From: Microbacterium galbinum
GTDB lineage: Bacteria; Actinomycetota; Actinomycetes; Actinomycetales; Microbacteriaceae
NCBI RefSeq assembly: GCF_023091225.1
Contig: NZ_JAHWXM010000002.1
Span: 310,001 to 374,000 of the forward strand
Reading direction: 5' to 3'
Length of the DNA stretch: 64,000 nucleotides
The notes beneath the pieces were generated by a model, which was given only the letters and a program-made list of their open reading frames with translations, had not been told where the DNA came from and did no database searches. This document shows positions 62,069-64,000 of the stretch, piece by piece. Position 1 is the first letter of the stretch. Each line of letters starts with the position of its first letter. Position numbers and translations under genes: made by a program.

Positions 62069-62734
62069 TCAGTGAGTGGGTGCGTCGGTGAGTGGGGCGT
62101 CGTCCAGACTATCGGCGGGCGGTTCCGCCGCGCCCGGGCGCCGCACCCACGGCAGCAGCCACGCCGCCAGCAGCAGCACCACCCCGGCCCCGAGCAGAGC
62201 GCCGCCGATCGTGTCGGTCGCCCAGTGCACCGAGAGGAAGGTGCGCGACAGCGCCATCAGCACGATCCACAGCGCCCCCGCGATGCGGATCCACACGTTC
62301 GGGAACAGCACCGCGAAGACGAGGGCGAGGGTCGCGGCATTCGCAGTGTGCCCGGAGGGGAACGACCCGTAGTCGCTGAGCACCAGCATGTCCTCCGGCC
62401 GCGCGCGCCCGAAGAGGTGCTTGAGCAGCTGCACCGCTCCGGCGCTCGCGAGGAACGCGAGCGCCGCGAACACGCCAGATCTCCAGCGGCGTGCCAGCAG
62501 GAACGAGATGATCACGACGAGCGGCACGAGATACACCGCGACCCACCCGCCGCCGACCGTGTCGAGGGCGTGCGCGAAGGCGACCAGTCCCTCCGAGCGG
62601 AACGACACCACGACGTCGTTCCACCAGGCGTCGAACACGAACGGGTGCGCGACCCCGAGGGTGATCAGCGCTCCCAGCGCGAAGGTCAGCGCGACGCACC
62701 CGACACCCGACCACACCAGCATCCGCCTGTCCAT
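62069..62734 (-). CDS. PAP2-family membrane phosphatase
   Basis: 221 aa with six membrane helices. The PAP2 signature is complete: motif 1 KHLFGRARPE, motif 2 PSGHTANA, motif 3 SRTFLSVHWATDTIGGALLG. Family members remove phosphate from lipids such as phosphatidic acid, diacylglycerol pyrophosphate or undecaprenyl pyrophosphate; here the outward-facing active site suggests a lipid. It is upstream of the GNAT gene in one operon. Confidence 0.9.
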   Translation of the reverse strand: MDRRMLVWSGVGCVALTFALGALITLGVAHPFVFDAWWNDVVVSFRSEGLVAFAHALDTVGGGWVAVYLVPLVVIISFLLARRWRSGVFAALAFLASAGAVQLLKHLFGRARPEDMLVLSDYGSFPSGHTANAATLALVFAVLFPNVWIRIAGALWIVLMALSRTFLSVHWATDTIGGALLGAGVVLLLAAWLLPWVRRPGAAEPPADSLDDAPLTDAPTH

Positions 62735-62786
62735 CGCCCCATTCTGTCGGAGCGCGCCTGGGAACCCGGGAGGTGCGCCCGCCGCG

Positions 62787-64000
62787 TCAGGGAGTGAGCA
62801 GGCCGACGGTGCGCGGGCGCACGACGAACCAGAGCGCGAGGATGCCGATCGCCGCGCACCCGGCCATCACCGCGGCCATCGTCGTGGCCGTGATGCCCGC
62901 GTCGTGCGAGACCCAGCCGACGACCGGCGAGATGAGACCGGCGACGCCGAAGTTCGTCGCGCCGAGGATCGAGGCAGCGGTCCCGGCCGCCTTCCCGTGG
63001 CGGTCGAGCGCCAGCACCTGCACGTTCGGGAACGTGAAGCCGCACGCGGTCATGAAGACGAACAGCGGGATGACGGTGCCCCACAGTCCGAGTCCGAGCT
63101 GATCGGTCACGATGATCGCGGTGCCCGCGAGCAGCAGCACCGAGGTCGAGTGCGCGAGCACCCACTGCGGGCCGAAGCGCGCGGCGAGGCGCGAGGCGGT
63201 CTGCACGCCGACGACGACGCCGAGCGAGTTCACGGCGAAAAGCAGACCATACTGCTGCGGGTCGAGACCGTGCGTCTGCTGGAACAGGAACGGCGAGGCC
63301 GACAGGTACGAGAAGAGACCCGAGAAGGTCATGCCGCCGATCACGAGCACCCCGAGGAACACGCGGTCGGAGAGCACTGAGCGGTAGCGCTGCAGCACCG
63401 TGGCGCCGCCGCCCTGACGACGGGCCGCGGGGAGGGTCTCGGGGATGAAGATCAGGGTCGAGATCAGCATCACGACGCCGTAGGCCGCGAGCACACCGAA
63501 GATGCCGCGCCAGGGCATGAGCGTCAGCAGCCACGAACCGATCAGCGGGGCGACGACGGGCGCGACGCCCGAGACGAGCGCGAGGCGCGAGAGCATCACC
63601 ACGAGTCGGCGCCCGCCGAACAGATCGCGCACGATCGCCATCGCGACGACACCGCCGGCTGCGGCGCCCATGCCCATGAGCACGCGCGAGGCGCTGAGCA
63701 GCTCGAGCGTGGGCGCGAACGCGGCGGCGAGGCTCGCGAGCACGTGCAGCGCCGTCACGATGATGAGCGGGAGCCGCCGGCCGATCTTGTCGCTGAGCGG
63801 ACCGACGAGCAGCTGCCCCACCGCGAAGCCGATCATGGTTCCGGTCAACGTGAGCTGGATCGCCGCGGCGGTCGTCTGGAAGTCCTCTTCGAGCACCGGG
63901 AAGGCCGGGAGGTAGAGGTCGATCGTGAACGGCCCGAGAGCGGTGAGCGCTCCGAGGAGGATGATGTACAGCGCGCGCCGGCCGTTCGAGATCGAGTCTC
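62787..64000 (-). CDS. MFS transporter, Bcr/CflA type (5' end outside window)
   Basis: At least 404 aa; the frame runs on past the window end, where it reads RRALYIILLGALTALGPFTIDLYLPAFP. It therefore does not start at the ATG at 63896. Twelve-helix major facilitator, multidrug type: GQLLVGPLSDKIGRRLPLI is the loop 2-3 motif, and motif C-like VSGVAPVVAPLIGSWLLTLMPWRGIF in helix 5 indicates an antiporter. The sulfonamide/bicyclomycin exporter family (Bcr/CflA) is the best match. Confidence 0.9.
   Translation of the reverse strand, partial: DSISNGRRALYIILLGALTALGPFTIDLYLPAFPVLEEDFQTTAAAIQLTLTGTMIGFAVGQLLVGPLSDKIGRRLPLIIVTALHVLASLAAAFAPTLELLSASRVLMGMGAAAGGVVAMAIVRDLFGGRRLVVMLSRLALVSGVAPVVAPLIGSWLLTLMPWRGIFGVLAAYGVVMLISTLIFIPETLPAARRQGGGATVLQRYRSVLSDRVFLGVLVIGGMTFSGLFSYLSASPFLFQQTHGLDPQQYGLLFAVNSLGVVVGVQTASRLAARFGPQWVLAHSTSVLLLAGTAIIVTDQLGLGLWGTVIPLFVFMTACGFTFPNVQVLALDRHGKAAGTAASILGATNFGVAGLISPVVGWVSHDAGITATTMAAVMAGCAAIGILALWFVVRPRTVGLLTP

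Overview
The window reads as a high-GC actinobacterial chromosome, most likely Microbacteriaceae and plausibly Microbacterium. The reasons are the strong G/C third-position bias, the gene set (Tad pilus locus, a 6C-type small RNA, acs, RidA/ponA2, mqo, tdk, lysC/asd, recR/dnaX, GH65/beta-PGM, ackA/pta) and the very frequent word GGATGCC/GGCATCC right of about 22 kb. This assignment is inference from composition and gene content; no database was searched.

Region 1 (about 1-22,070) is an accessory island. It has visibly lower GC, long non-coding gaps, gene remnants and many defence-type genes. From left to right it holds: a DUF2510/SHOCT protein; a translationally coupled GIY-YIG plus HNH nuclease operon with a small downstream ORF; a large serine recombinase beside a frameshifted umuD remnant; a membrane-anchored unknown; a second GIY-YIG protein; an SdpI-like membrane pair; an OLD-type ATPase-TOPRIM protein with a CxxC/HVPP zinc protein; a Septu-like ATPase plus HNH pair; an AbiV-like HEPN protein; a DUF4236 protein followed by a DUF2510/PASTA/SNase-like membrane protein; a DUF4839 protein; and an AbiE-like nucleotidyltransferase/regulator toxin-antitoxin pair. 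The island's right edge cuts a pilin-like DUF4244 gene after about 34 codons, so it separates tadA and tadBC from the pseudopilin genes expected downstream.

Region 2 (about 22.07-64 kb) is core chromosome. The tad ATPase and membrane genes run leftward, with a 6C RNA upstream. Next come acs (+), ridA and a DUF4177 gene (-), and a ponA2-type penicillin-binding protein coupled to a metallophosphoesterase, followed by tRNA-Pro(CGG), vanZ-like, HAD and DUF1295 genes (+). A leftward block follows: an LldR-type regulator with lldD, tdk, mqo, asd, lysC, an EamA transporter, recR-dnaX, GH65 phosphorylase with beta-phosphoglucomutase, ackA-pta, a lytic-transglycosylase-like protein, rhomboid and SRP RNA. 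A rightward block then carries a large SF2 helicase and a MoxR-DUF58-transglutaminase operon. The right end holds trhO (-), tRNA-Ser(GGA), a small acidic protein, a GNAT acetyltransferase, a PAP2 phosphatase and the start-truncated end of an MFS transporter.

The core genes point to acetate/lactate/malate metabolism (acs, ackA-pta, lldD, mqo), lysine/threonine/diaminopimelate precursor synthesis (lysC, asd), replication and repair (dnaX, recR) and envelope synthesis. The most promising candidates for a new system are the OLD plus HVPP-zinc-protein pair (9,200-11,841) and the GIY-YIG plus HNH operon (2,004-3,948), both inside an island that interrupts a Tad pilus locus.
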